This document shows positions 32,581 to 44,179 of a stretch of DNA of 64,000 nucleotides, in pieces. The position numbers and the translations under genes were made by a program. Below the pieces are notes generated by a model, which worked only from the letters and a program-made list of their open reading frames with translations, ran no database searches and was not told the DNA's origin. This DNA comes from Endomychus coccineus (Eukaryota > Arthropoda > Insecta > Coleoptera > Endomychidae), in contig OY294068.1 of NCBI GenBank assembly GCA_958510875.1, positions 21,184,297-21,248,296 on the forward strand, in the 5' to 3' direction. How positions within the stretch are numbered: the first letter of the stretch is position 1; every line of letters begins with the position of its first letter.

Positions 32581-35565
32581 TTGACTATATGAGATATATT
32601 AAATAATATCCAATTAACCTCGAAGGAGGTTGCGTTCTACCTTTAATTCAACTGCTTTCCACTTTCGATTATTCATTCATGCTAGTGGAAATATGCAAAT
32701 TGTTGTTGCTGATTTTATTGGAGTTTCACAATCCTCTGCTTATAGTATGATCAATAAGGGTCGTATACTATAGTAGATTTGAAGCATCGTTATATAACAA
32801 ATTGTGTTACAAAGTAAATTGTGTTCTTCACTTTTTATATGAATAAAATTTATTTTTAATATTAAATATGATTCTCAAATAGTTGTAGTGCCTACCAAAT
32901 GTTCGAAGAAACAATGTAGCTGTATGTTATTATTTGAAATAAGAAAAACAGAACATTGGATATCCAGCTTCCTCGAGAGATACTCTACGGATCTGAACGG
33001 GAAGGGCTGTGTTATGTGAAGTCATTCACATTGTAACATGTATTACTGGTAATTTCCAATAAAATTATTTATTGAAAACATATCAATTGAAGGATATAAA
33101 TGACACAATGATCATTTAAAGCTGGGTTATAATCAATAGGTGAATGTGAAGTTCATGACACTTTGCAGAATTGTGCTTTTGATAACCACCCAAACACAGC
33201 ATCAGGTTTTAGCTATTTGCAATATAAGTACGTTTTTTGTGAAGGTATAACTACAAAAACCCTGCTTCTCACGATTTTTGTGGTTATAGCTTTACAAATA
33301 ATGATTATTTGGAATAAAGCTTCAACGTCGGACAATTCCCATCTACTTTTTCCTTGAAGCAGCATTTCTTGAAGTAACCCTAAAAATCGATAATGTATTA
33401 TTGTTATTGTATCGAAACTATTTTAACCTTCATTCATTCTGACTGTTCAACTACTTACACCTCAGAATGAACATGGAAATAGACTGCATCTTTACACTTG
33501 CATCTTAAAAAGAGTTTCGGTTACTTCTGCAGATTAAATATATACGTGTGATGTAGATTTATAAACAGAAAAACAACCTTGTCCTTATGCTTCAATGAAA
33601 TACCATAATTCCGTTTGATAGAATGAAGATGAATGTCTAGAATACCATTCGAAACGTAATCGCACTCAAAAGCAATACAGTTCCTATTTTCATCACTTTA
33701 AAGCGATTTGCAAAATTTGAAATGCATACGACTGATAGGAAGGGTGCCATTGTCTACACAATAAGTTACGTAGTAATAGCCAAAACAATAATTGTTGCAA
33801 ACCATTTGAAATAATCGAAAACTGGCTCAAGACATTTCAAGCATGGTTTAATTTATGTACAGTTCAAGGAGTAGCTTGTTTACCACCAATTTTCCATTCG
33901 TAACCCAATTCAATTAGCTTGGAAAAAAACTAGTTTGCGTAGATCGATTTTAATACCACCCACATGTTACAAAAAATGTAAGTCGATCACGATTATTTAT
34001 TTTTGAAATAATTGCGGAGTAAGTATTTACCCAAGCAGATAATTTATTCAGTTTCAGAAGTTGATGTCCTTCGAATTAAACTGATTAAACACATGATTGA
34101 TCCCTTCGTGCTCATTTACGAATCTCATGTGTATTGAAAAGTTTAATGCAATTTAACTTGTTTTCGATGGTTTTTTAACATTATTTGATTAATCAATTTG
34201 ATACTTGGAAAACATAAACCTTCATTCAATTGACTCACTCTATCTACATGACGTCTTATTGACTTAAATGTCAACATTAACGCAATACCATAGGAAAATA
34301 AAGTCGAATTGTAAGATAAACTTGTTCATATTTTTGAAATTCATTTATTGAACTGTCAATTACACAAAATGTAACCCCACCCATAGCCTATAGCAGCTAC
34401 AGTTTTTATGAAACAGTATACTTTTCTTTGACCACATGAATACATAAACAGAGGGAATATTCCATTCATTTTGTTCTTGGAATTAATGGAGTATTAACTT
34501 TAAAGATCAACGAATTCAACCATGATTTAAATGTCTCCTGATCTATTTTTCTTGGAATATAACATTAATTCAATGTTTTCATAGAAAACGATAGTAATAT
34601 GAAATTGTGATTTTGTCAAGTTAAGGAAACGTTTCTTCAACAAATAGACACTAATAACTCGTTAATGCGAGATATCGTGACAGTATTAAATGATTAATAG
34701 GTTAATTTCAATAATGTAAAACATATCCAAGTATACCTTGAATGAATTCGATGCCGTCTGCACTAATGTTAGAACATCAACTTGGCATTGAACTTGATAA
34801 AAACATGACCATGTTTCTATTTAGTTGGTACTAATCGCTTTACTGAAAAAGATTAATTTTCGTGGAGGTTGTCAAATAGAAATCCTGTTAAATTATTTGT
34901 TATGGCAATTAAATATGAATTCGGAGAATTGTTTCGTGAATAACAGCTAATTATAATGTTTAAATTGCATTCGGGAAAGATGTTTTTCAAAGTAAATTAT
35001 ACTTAAAACGTATTCCCCAAATTGACGGGCTTGGCAAACATGTGAATTTTCTCAAAGCCACCTAATAACTGCTAGTAATATATTTCACAATTTATTTATA
35101 TTATTGAACCATTTGGGAATGTGTGTTATGTTTTATTGGTATGCTGGTTCGTAGATATGACTGGAAATAAAATAAGAACTCTCTTTTTTGACGTTCCGAT
35201 AATACTTATTATCTTTATCAAAAATTGTTTTGTCAATTAGTGTTTCCATGCTATTAAGAAAAGAATAGATGATTCCGATTAATGAAATGCGTCTGCTACC
35301 AATTTTTATTTTTAAATCCAATTGAACTGCAGAAAACATTGGATCGGTTGTGTGTGAAAGAGTAATGTATGACAATTATCAATTTGAAATGGATTGAATA
35401 TAGTCAAATATAAGACATTATTCTAAGATTATACAATTCTAAATATATATCATTATTTTATGAATTAGTTATTCTATGATTAACATTTCATTTCTATTAT
35501 TAACAACTAATCAAGTCTAAGATGATTCTATGGAATCTAACCCCAAAGCTGTTACTCATAAATGT
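32581..35565. other. Long AT-rich intergenic spacer
   Basis: No credible coding sequence. Contains a dispersed repeat at 33520-33710 that recurs at 59325-59510, and a small inverted pair near 33235-33292 (GGTATAACTACAAAAA and TTTTTGTGGTTATAGC). Confidence 0.4.
33520..33710 (+). repeat. Dispersed repeat shared with 59325-59510
   Basis: Shared landmarks in order: GCAGATTAAATATATACGTG / GCAGGTTGAATATATGCATG, then ATTTATAAACAGAAA / ATTTATAACCAGAAA, CATAATTCCGTTTGA / CTATAATTCCATTGA, GAATACCATTCGAA / AAATACCACTCGAA, and CCTATTTTCA. Same orientation, moderately diverged, no ORF. Confidence 0.65.
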
Positions 35566-35569
35566 TAGA

Positions 35570-35800
35570 TAATAATAATAAAATTTCCTGAATTATGAAG
35601 ATAACTTAGATATATTATTATAGGATTATAGAGATGAATAAACGTGAAACATTGCATAGGCGAGATTCGAACCCACAGTTCTGGATGTCTAGTCCAGCGT
35701 GACACCACATGGTCCCGTCAGAATTTCATATTTTCATGAATATAAACCTCTGAAAGGATAGTAGATCATCATGTACACAATGCGATTCGATGTTCTGCTA
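35570..35800 (-). mobile_element. tRNA-related SINE, copy 1
   Basis: The minus strand reads CATCGAATCGCATTGTG, GATCTACTATCCTTTCAGAG, GGACCATGTGGTGTCACG, CTGGACTAGACATCCAG, then box B-like GGGTTCGAATCTCGCCTATG and an AT-rich 3' part. Inverted relative to copy 2, with about 215 bp between them. Confidence 0.72.
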
Positions 35801-36014
35801 TAGATAAATTATTCATGCACATTCATCTAAAGCTCAGTTGTTTTGAATTGAGGAGTATGGGTTATGAGTATTACTATGATCGGTAATTACCCTGACAGTA
35901 CTCATTCAATGACAGCATCCCGATTCCTATTTATTCCATGAGAACTGACATGAGACATGTTCTGAGTAAGTATAATCCATTTGAAGGCTCCTTTGCTTAA
36001 TTGGCTACCGTTTC

Positions 36015-36270
36015 GTGTAAGTACATCGAATCGCATTTTGTTCTTCATGATCTACTATCCTTTCAGAGGTTCATATTTACATAAATATGACTCTCTGACG
36101 AGACCAAAGTGGTGTAATTGGTAAACACGCTCGACTGGACATCTAGGAATGTGGGTTCGAATCCCACCTATGCTTCATTGTTTTACGTATATTTATCTTT
36201 ATAATCCTATGGTAAATTATCTAATTTATTTTCACAATTCAGAAAATCTAATTCTATATCTCATAATGTA
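36015..36270 (+). mobile_element. tRNA-related SINE, copy 2
   Basis: CATCGAATCGCA, GATCTACTATCCTTTCAGAG, GACGAGACCAAAGTGGTG, box A-like TGGTGTAATTGGTAAACACG, GACTGGACATCTAGG, box B GGTTCGAATCC (36154-36164), CACCTATGCTTC, then AT-rich 3' sequence. The middle 80 bp resembles a tRNA gene, but it is preceded by about 90 bp of non-tRNA sequence shared by all copies, so it is not a tRNA gene. Confidence 0.75.
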
Positions 36271-36659
36271 CTTACACGAAATTGTGGCCGAATAGGCAAA
36301 GAAACCTAAAACTTGTTTTCGGATACTCTTCTCTATGAACCGGTTTTTTTGCAATGAACAATCCACTGTCTCCTTTTTTTTGGCCATCATAACGACCGAT
36401 CACATGAAGGATCTAAGCGTCAAACAGATCTTGGATTCTGTCGAGCAGCTATGTATCCAAATACACCCATAAAAACGTAGCAGGGGATGGTGTATAAGGG
36501 TCTTTGGTTGACTGCACTGAACTTCATTTCAATCCCGCTACCATCTCAAGCAATACCAATACCAATCCTGCAGTGATTAATAAATTCTATATTTTTTTCT
36601 TTAAATTCCCAGAACAACCAATTTATATATGTAAGAATAATCTAAAAACATTTAGGCAA

Positions 36660-37700
36660 CAACTTTGATATTTTTTTTGAGAAGAGGATGGGAAATCTTG
36701 CATAGACGCCTCAAGTGCCCGTGCCCCCGGGTGTGCCGAATTGTTACCGACTAAAACCTTTCCCCCGTGAGGTTGGTTCTCCCTCTCAGAGGAAGCAGGG
36801 GATACTTCTGATTACTCGGGTGTAGTTTTATCGTCTTCAAGGTATGTCCGGCGACCAACCAACCGCGTATGCCGTATACTGACACAGCACATGCATGGGT
36901 ATCTCTTCTTCCACGCCGCAACCCCTGCATGTGGGCTGATCTACCAGACCCATCGTATAGAGATATTTGTTGCATGGAACTTGTCCGGTCAGTAATGCAA
37001 TAAGATTTTGTATTTCTTGTATGCTGAACGTCAGTACCTAGTTTACTCGTTGCTACTAGAGATCTTCCATTAGTCGCTTGGAATGCGACATACGGGGCAG
37101 TTCCCTCCAATAGACACGGTGCTCTGCCTCGAGCCATTTTTGGACAAGAGATTTTGCTGTGGCATTAGAAATATCACAGGTTGGCTCTGGTTCAATCAGG
37201 TGTTGTTCCGCTGTTAGCGAGTGCGACGGCAATTTCAGTGTCTTCGCGTCTGGTTTCCTCAGACTCGACTCCCATGCGCACTGTTAGGGTGCTCGATATG
37301 ATTCTGATTTGTCAATCCTTATTGGCTCTATCCCTCATAATTCGAGCACCCGTTGTAACTGCTAATATTTTCTCTTGGAATTCTGTCGCAAATGTCCCTA
37401 GGTTTAAACAAATCATTTCTTCTTGGTCCTTTGTATAGACTATTCCAGCACCTGTACTTTTTTGGTCTTGGTGCCTTCGGTAAGCCATACGGAATCCTCT
37501 GGTATCATATGAGAATTGTTCCCAGTACGGAAGCGCTGTGAACCTTGATCTTGTCGGATCTCATCCCCAATGGCCCAGGTGATCCAAGTAATCCTAGAAT
37601 TTCCTTGTCCAAGGAGATTGGAGCGATACGCTCCTCTTATAGCTTCTGCCCGAACGCCGAGGTGCAGTGGCTCCAACCCCAACAACAACTTTCATATAGT
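36660..37700 (-). mobile_element. R1/Loa-like LINE, 3' portion
   Basis: The minus-strand frame 37440-37688 reads MLLGLEPLHLGVRAEAIRGA, the link between RT and RNase H in RNase H-bearing LINEs. 36751-37137 carries the tail (in a shifted frame [52 protein letters not shown]). Its 3' UTR GGGGGCACGGGCACTTGAGG then TCTATGCAAGATTTCCC matches the plus-strand copy at 10550-11205. Confidence 0.75.
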
Positions 37701-37789
37701 TTCTGATCGACAAATCAGGGATTCACAGAATCGATTGTGAGTCGTGTTCAAACTGCTATGGGGGCCAAACTAGAAGGTGTAGAGATCAT

Positions 37790-38110
37790 TTGTTCCATAT
37801 AAAGAAAAATAATGGTGAAAATCAGCGTTGCCGAAAACACTTTAGATACAGGTCCTCAAAAAGTTCATCACTATTGAAAAACAGTAATGACAAATATCTA
37901 TGCAATTTAGAAGGGATGGAAATGTATAAACGAAAAAGCAATTTATTAAATTCCGATTTATCTCGAACTGAAGTTGATCCTCTATGAGCCCTATTAATTC
38001 CAGATCGTTTCTAAATAGCCACATTTTAATTTCCAATTTAGTTTACTCTGATGAAGGGCTACTTGGTACCTGAAAGGATCTCAGTACTTCAATAGTATTT
38101 TTATTGGATA
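37790..38110 (+). mobile_element. Penelope-like family I, 3' fragment (copy E)
   Basis: The frame 37790-37987 ends LCNLEGMEMYKRKSNLLNSD then LSRTEVDPL-stop, resembling the C-terminus of a Penelope-type GIY-YIG domain (LE..EIYK...LN). About 60 bp later come TTTAGTTTACTCTGATGAAG with hairpin (38048-38075) and CTCAGTACTTCAATAGTAT. This is the longest coding remnant of family I here. Confidence 0.62.
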
Positions 38111-38749
38111 AGCGTGAATGTTTCTTGTTTATAATGTATCCACTGTATGAACTCTTTCTTAGTTTATTGGATAAACTATACTAATACATCGAATTTTGGT
38201 GTAGGAATTTTTTTTATTCAGTGGAAGAACTCATTTCATCAGAATTCTACATCATGTCTATTTTTTTCTAAAATTAATAGTTACTGTTATATTAATGAAT
38301 CTTGTATTTCTACCATAGGATGCCTCTTATAGTCTGATAATCATCTTTTAATATTATTCATGAATATCAGAAAAAAATAACAAAAAAAGTGTTGAGTCAT
38401 AGAAGGCATCAGTATCATCAATAAACAAAGACAGGAACTAAATTAAACGTTACTATTCGCATTTCCAACAGGCTATTAAATTTGATAAACAATTATTAGA
38501 GGTCGTTGTAATTTCTAGACGTAATAATTAGTTGGAACAATATATCAACTTTTATCGGATGTGTATCGACTTCGACTGGTCCAGCCGGTTTTTCCTTAGC
38601 AGATTAGACAATTTCAGTTGTTGGTGTTAGTGGAAATAAACGGTGCGTCATTTTCGAGAAATAATTAGGCACAAAAGAAGTTATTGATACGATTCTAATA
38701 TCCATTAGCGAGATAGGTATTACATTGAAAGCTGAAGCCGAATATTTCA

Positions 38750-38790
38750 TATAAATATAAGGACGACCGCTATACTAATTGTCACAGTTT
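38750..38790 (+). promoter_or_regulatory. CSP-C core promoter (TATA and initiator)
   Basis: TATAAATATAAGGAC starts at 38750. CTAATTGTCACAGTTTG follows about 25-30 bp later as a likely initiator, with the ATG at 38809. CSP-D has the same arrangement (ATATAAGGACAGTCGCC, CTAGTTGTCACAGTT), so the match is conserved between paralogues. Confidence 0.6.
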
Positions 38791-38808
38791 GAAAACTAAC
38801 CAGACAAG

Positions 38809-40214
38809 ATGAAGAGCGTTGCAGTAATATTGTTGGTAGCCTTGATTGGTTTCGTTTCTTGCCGTCCCGATGAAAAATACACCACCAAATACGACAACGT
38901 CGACATCGACGAAATTTTGAAGAGCGATCGTCTCATAAACAACTATTTCAAATGTTTGATGGGTACGCAGAAATGTACAAACGACGGAGCAGAACTTAGA
39001 GGTAAATTATTGTTTGTTTTGAGACTTACTTTATATTCGAATCATTATAAATTCTTTTTCAATATTTATCGATTCAGTACATTGAAGTTTGATTATTCTC
39101 ATTAGCTCATACGAAAATAGTAATTGCTGTTGAACTAATGAGTATCTAATTATATGTTTTGGAGAGAATGCAAAGCTACTCTTCTTCAAAAATAACAGAG
39201 TGACAGGATATAGCAATTATTCTCAAATTGCTTATAATCATGGAAATTATCAATTGTTCTTTGAACATGGCGCAATTGAATTTCAATTATACTAACATCA
39301 TTGCATTTGAGATATACAATTGAAACAACTAAAACTTAGCTATGGATGAATTCATATTCCTCTCTTCATTCATTCATACTTACCAATAGTAAAATTATTG
39401 TTGATACATTTGCTTATAACAAAAGAAGCTCGATATTGCAACATCAACAAATTTAGCTGGGATTACTTGGGAGGTGTCAGAGGTTTTACATACTTATTGA
39501 CAATAAAATGATTAAAGGTATTGGTGGAAAATGAACATTGCCTCGAAGTTTCTATATTTGTTGAAAAAGAATGTACAATTTGTCGAATTTCACTGTAATT
39601 GCTTATATTTTTGGGGCTAATTCAAGAAGTAGTAGTATACTTTTCTATTTTCCACAATATGAATTGAGTCTGATCATGAAAATTACTATTCACTTATCTC
39701 CTGACTAGACTATGATAATTCTCATAATGCACCAAGTATGTTCAATTAGAAAAAGATACAGGTGAATGACCAAGCAGGAGAGTCGTTGTTTTAATTCTGC
39801 TTTCTCAAACGATTCGCTATTTTCAAAACATAATTTTGGCAACTCAGATTTCTCAATCGTACTCAACATAAATAAATTTAGTATAGACCTTTTTCCCCAT
39901 TAGATGCTTTAGTCATGTATTTGAAGCGAACTTGGAAATTTAGGGAACTATCCAGATATGCTTAACCCATCTCAATTTTATTGGTTCTAATATCAGCTGT
40001 TTTATGTGCATCCACAGATGTTCTACCCGACGCACTAGCCAACGAATGTTCAAAATGCAGCCAGAAACACAAGGAAGCCAGCAAGAAAATTATCCATTTC
40101 CTTATTGACAACAAACGTGCTTTATGGGATGAGTTAGAAAAGAAATACGATCCATCCGGTGCTTACCGTAAGAAGTACGACGGACAAATCAAAAAAGAAG
40201 GTCTAAAACTTTAA
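38809..40214 (+). CDS. CSP: Chemosensory protein CSP-C (OS-D/A10 family), two exons
   Basis: Exon 1 is 38809-39001 and exon 2 is 40018-40214. The donor is AGA G|GTAAAT and the acceptor CCACAG|AT (phase 1, intron about 1.0 kb). The 129-residue product has signal peptide [18 protein letters not shown], then [21 protein letters not shown]-x6-C (CLMGTQKC), 18 residues, C-x2-C (CSKC) and [20 protein letters not shown] to the end. This is a canonical family member in length and motifs, expected to be secreted (sensillum lymph, haemolymph or other tissue fluid) and to bind small hydrophobic molecules. It is highly similar to CSP-D, with identical 12-residue stretches, so the two are tandem duplicates. 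A polyadenylation signal AATAAA lies at 40269-40274. The intron holds no recognised element. Confidence 0.96.
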
Positions 40215-40612
40215 ACGCCTTTAATGATTTTTTTAAATTGTGATAGAAGTAATAGACTGGAAGTTATAAATAAACATTATTAGATGTAATGAATTTCAAT
40301 AAATTTAATTATTTCTTTATATTGTTTTCTGTTTTTCTTCATATAAAATATGACATGTCAATAAAATCTTATAAACCCTATTACGTATGCTTATACTAAA
40401 GTGCATCAACTTGGGCTCACTTCAAAGGTGCATCGACAATGAATTTATTGTAAGAAATAGGATTTGTCACTGTTGAAAATCTAGGTAAACTCAATATTGC
40501 TTAGTATCTCAATCACCTCAAAGGTTAGTATAATATTAACATTAGAGAAAACAGCTTTCCTGAAGTTGTAACTTGTGAAAGATTGTAAGGAAGGTGGATC
40601 TTGACTTGGAAG

Positions 40613-41584
40613 CAGGGCCGCCAATAGCCGTGTTGGGCCTTGGTACAGACAAAAATCACAAGCCCCCTAAACGGCGCAGAAAAAAAATGTACCGCAGATA
40701 AACAATTTTTGGGGTTCAACGTCAAACTATTTAAAATTATGAATTTATGCGACAAAAATATTTGATTTGAAAACAGATTTCATAAATACTTTAAATGCAT
40801 AGGAGTACTTGTTACTACATGCTACTGAGAAACGAATGAAGAAGAAGTAGGAATTGACCATGTCATTTTTCAGAGTGAGCTAAGTTAATATTAGTAGAAA
40901 TAGAGTAGTGTAATCCCAATAAAATTCCAATTAGAATTAAGGGAATTAATTGTTTACACCCCACTCAAACAGCGCGGTAAAACAAATTACAGTCGTACTC
41001 GCAAGAAAAATGTTTTTAAAAACAGTACGCAGTATGTCAGTATAAGAAAACAAACTAAACTGATAAGATCTATAAAACATGTCTACGACCGCTACAAACT
41101 ACTACTTGTAATATAACAGGTGGAAATTATTATAAGGGAACCTTACAACATTTTGCAGAGGTGAAATTTTCAATTATTTCAGAGAAGTCGCAGTTTCTAA
41201 CCAATCTGGACTCAATAGCTGAGATGCCAAGAGCACTCAACCGTTTTTGAACCACGGTAGATCTTGAAAAAAATAATTACAGGTATCCAATATTAATTCA
41301 GTGTCCTGAAAATTTGCAGAAAAGATCTTTTCACGATGTTTTATTCCTTTTTTGTATTGAGATTCAATATCTGCGTCATAATGATGACAATTGACTTGCT
41401 CTTCAATTTCCATATATCTTCTAGACCTAAAAATCTCCATAACGCACTAAAACATTTCAAATCTTGTGGATATATTCGAAATACAATTATTTTTATTTGT
41501 ATGATAAATTACCGCGCTCCAGGCCCCCCATAAGTTCGGGCTCCGATAATTTGTAACGCTTTCAACGGCCTCTTATCGGGCCTG
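40613..41584. mobile_element. Non-autonomous hAT-type element
   Basis: Left end CAGGGCCGCCAATAGCCGTG, right end inverted CAGGCCCGATAAGAGGCCGT. Flanks are CTTGGAAG (40605-40612) and CTTGAAAG (41585-41592), an 8-bp duplication with one mismatch. The interior frame 41237-41440 (minus, EIFRSRRYMEIEEQVNCHHY) may be a decayed remnant of its transposase, but I do not recognise it. Confidence 0.72.
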
Positions 41585-41879
41585 CTTGAAAGAATATAGG
41601 AGAATAATTTAAATCAATTTTTGTTAAGAAATTCAATGAAACAACCACATACAGCTGTAGACTTGAAAATACTAGATCAGGGTGTAATTTTTTAGATAGA
41701 TGGATGATGTATTCTAGTCATGATACAAAAATAGTACAGGACAAGTCAGTGAATCTATTCAAATGAATATTCGGTTACCGTATTCAGAATAGTTGAAATT
41801 GTTTCATGCGGATGAAACGAATAGGTAATGGTAATCTCATAAGATTCATGTATTCAGTATTAATAAAGCTTACAGCTTC

Positions 41880-42101
41880 ATTATTTGATCATTTGAAGTC
41901 ATATAGATTATAATCACCAAAGATCGCAATCTTACAGTCTGGATATTTAGATAGGATGCCATCTAAAGTGTTAACATGCCAAGTTATGAATTTAGTACTA
42001 TTGAGATGATTTGATGCAAGATAGAAGTTGCCAATAATCATTTCAAAAGATTGAGATTCAATACTTTCAAAACATTTACCTAGGTTATAGCTGCCTCTCA
42101 T
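41880..42101 (-). mobile_element. LINE endonuclease fragment
   Basis: The minus-strand frame reads FEMIIGNFYLASNHLNSTKF, then LDGILSKYPDCKIAIFGDYN with L.D, matching the end of an APE-type endonuclease (iiG.fY.p......ilGDfN). It is downstream of the minus-strand RT at 42600-43640, hence a separate or rearranged piece. Confidence 0.6.
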
Positions 42102-42245
42102 ATTCTGGTAGAATGCCTGTTCAGCATTGGTTTCTGTTAGGCTATAGCCTTTGCCGCTGCCTTAGTCCTGTTGGACTGTGTTTTGTTACAAGGGGAGCAC
42201 AATCAAGTGGTCTAAGTGCTCAAAGTATTTATTGCATGTATAAAC
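42085..42245 (+). mobile_element. Short LINE 3'-tail fragment
   Basis: Contains GTAGAATGCCTGTTCAGCAT, TTAGGCTATAGCC and GCACAATCAAGTGGTCTAAG, matching 15155-15330 of the RNase H-type LINE tail. Confidence 0.55.
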
Positions 42246-42599
42246 TATTGTTTACTTCTGTCAACTAAAATATGAAAATGATATACTAAAATATAAAAAG
42301 AGATTAAAATGTTAGTAAGTGAATGTAGTTAATAATTTTGGTATATCGAACACAGAATGGACATAACAAATTTGAGTGAACGTGTATAAAATACCATACA
42401 AATTTTATATAAAGCTATTCAAGACTAGTTAAAACAATCAATTGGCAATTGGGGCAACAAAAATTCTTAATCCTAATTTCAAGTAGTCAATATGAATATT
42501 AAGGCAACATCTAGTATTATAATTATGCAGGTTATTATTAAAAACAAGTGTAGCAGACGACATACCCATTAGTATGCAATTTTTCATATGTAATGACCG

Positions 42600-43640
42600 A
42601 AAAGTTACAATTTTGAAATCTCTAAAACGTTTCTAAACACTTTCTTTGAAGGCCAAAAATCCTTTCAGAATGAGGTGACTTTATATAGTCAGGGTTTTCA
42701 AAAGTAATGTTTCTGTGTGTGAGTAACATTATACCAGTTTTGTCAAGGTTTACGGACAATTCATTCGAACAAAACCTGTCAAAAAGACTTTCTTGAGAAT
42801 CACTCATTATTCTCGCTTCAAACCATACTGGTATCATCAGCAAATAGCAGGAGATCTGCCGCTTCCATCACCTGAACCAGATCATTAATTTAAATAAAGA
42901 ACATTAGGGAACCAAGGTTAAACCTTGTGTAACTCCACTGACAACCTCACCATGTTCCAAGGAGGTTCCATTGATGACAGTACACTGTTTCCGGTTGGAA
43001 AAAAAGAGTAAATTAAATTACGGCTGTTGTCATGAAATTTATAAAATTTCAGTTTATCTCAGCAAAAATGGGAGGAGAAACCAGGTTAAAAGCTTTTGCT
43101 CAGGTCATGAAAAAATGTGCCCACGATAAACCTTTTTTCCATACAAGTTTATTTACAGCATCATTGGTGCTCCTATTTTTACAGTTCAGGCACGATTCAA
43201 AAATGTTTGGAAAATTGGATTTATACTATTGGTCTGTAGATCCTTTTTTACGCACAGGAATAACCTTCGTAATTTTGAGACCTCAGGGTATATTCCGGCG
43301 TCAATATATTGATTTAATAATTAGGTTATCTCTAAAGGAATATTTGAAAAGAATGAATTTAACTTATTTTGGTCCAGTGCTGCTGAATTACCATTCTTAT
43401 TCTTCTGTCCATTATTAACATGAAATATATCCCAATATGCCCTGTTTTCGTTATTCGAGTTAATCACATGTTTTTTATAGGCTATTGATTTATACTTGGA
43501 AAGTTCATTATTATAAGATCTTTTAATGGAAGAAAGAGTGTTTTTAATCGCTTCATCGTTGAGAAAATTAGGTTTAAGTTCTTCCAAGAATCTTAGACAT
43601 TCTCTCTTGTTGCGAAGTTTATCATTAACCAACTAAACTG
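42600..43640 (-). mobile_element. Non-LTR retrotransposon RT region, degenerate
   Basis: In minus-strand order: ECLRFLEELKPNFLNDEAIK and YKSIAYKKHVINSNNENRAY (pre-RT, 43321-43632), KVIPV-type and AKAFNLVSP (around 43230-43085), CTVINGTSLEHGEVVSGVTQ and LLFADDTS-like sequence (about 42980-42830), then LFDRFCSNELSVNLDKTGIM (42622-42843). Many stops. Confidence 0.7.
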
Positions 43641-43644
43641 TCAG

Positions 43645-43790
43645 CTGTTAGATGATGACTGGGTGTATTAAGCCTTAGCAGGGAAAGAAACATTGACAGC
43701 CTCAACAAAAATCTAGATAAATTTATTAAATTTTATATTTCTGGACTTGTCCGCCCTCGCTCTGATTGACTGATTTGATTGAGGTTACCT
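43645..43790 (+). mobile_element. Possible LINE tail with TTGA repeats
   Basis: TTTCTGGACTTGTCCGCCCT then TTGACTGATTTGATTG resembles the end of the LINE tail at 15335-15360. Weak. Confidence 0.3.
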
Positions 43791-44120
43791 AAAATTTCGA
43801 TTTTCTTCAAAGAGTTGAATTATTTATTTTATATTCATGAATTCGCTTGGATTTATCCTATCGCATATCGGATATAGGTAATCAGTATAAAAGCAGTAAT
43901 GAAACTCATATTATGTTATGGTTCTCGCCATTATTGAATTTGGTTGACTCAGTTGCATTGTAATTCATACAACTCCCAAGTGGAAGCAGCTCACATTCAG
44001 TTGTTTTTTGAAGGTAGAATAAATGATGCTTCATTTCTGAGAAACATTTAGGCATAGAAGAAACTAATAATTCAAGTTTATTATTCAATAACACGACCCC
44101 AATGCCAAATTATACCTGCA

Positions 44121-44161
44121 TTTAAATATAAGGACAGTCGCCGTTCTAGTTGTCACAGTTA
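44121..44161 (+). promoter_or_regulatory. CSP-D core promoter (TATA-like and initiator)
   Basis: TTTAAATATAAGGACAGTCG begins at 44121 and CTAGTTGTCACAGTT follows, ahead of the ATG at 44180. Nearly the same as the CSP-C promoter. The upstream TATAAATA of CSP-C is TTTAAATA here. Confidence 0.6.
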
Positions 44162-44179
44162 CAACATTGTTCCAGCAAG

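Noticed and set aside
36105..36175. Candidate tRNA gene with box A and box B
   Set aside because: The same 5' and 3' flanks accompany it at 35.6 and 48.2 kb, and acceptor stems do not pair. It is part of a SINE family.
37181..37438. 85-codon plus-strand frame rich in Val/Ser/Leu
   Set aside because: It is antisense to the link region of a minus-strand RNase H-type LINE, so a shadow frame.
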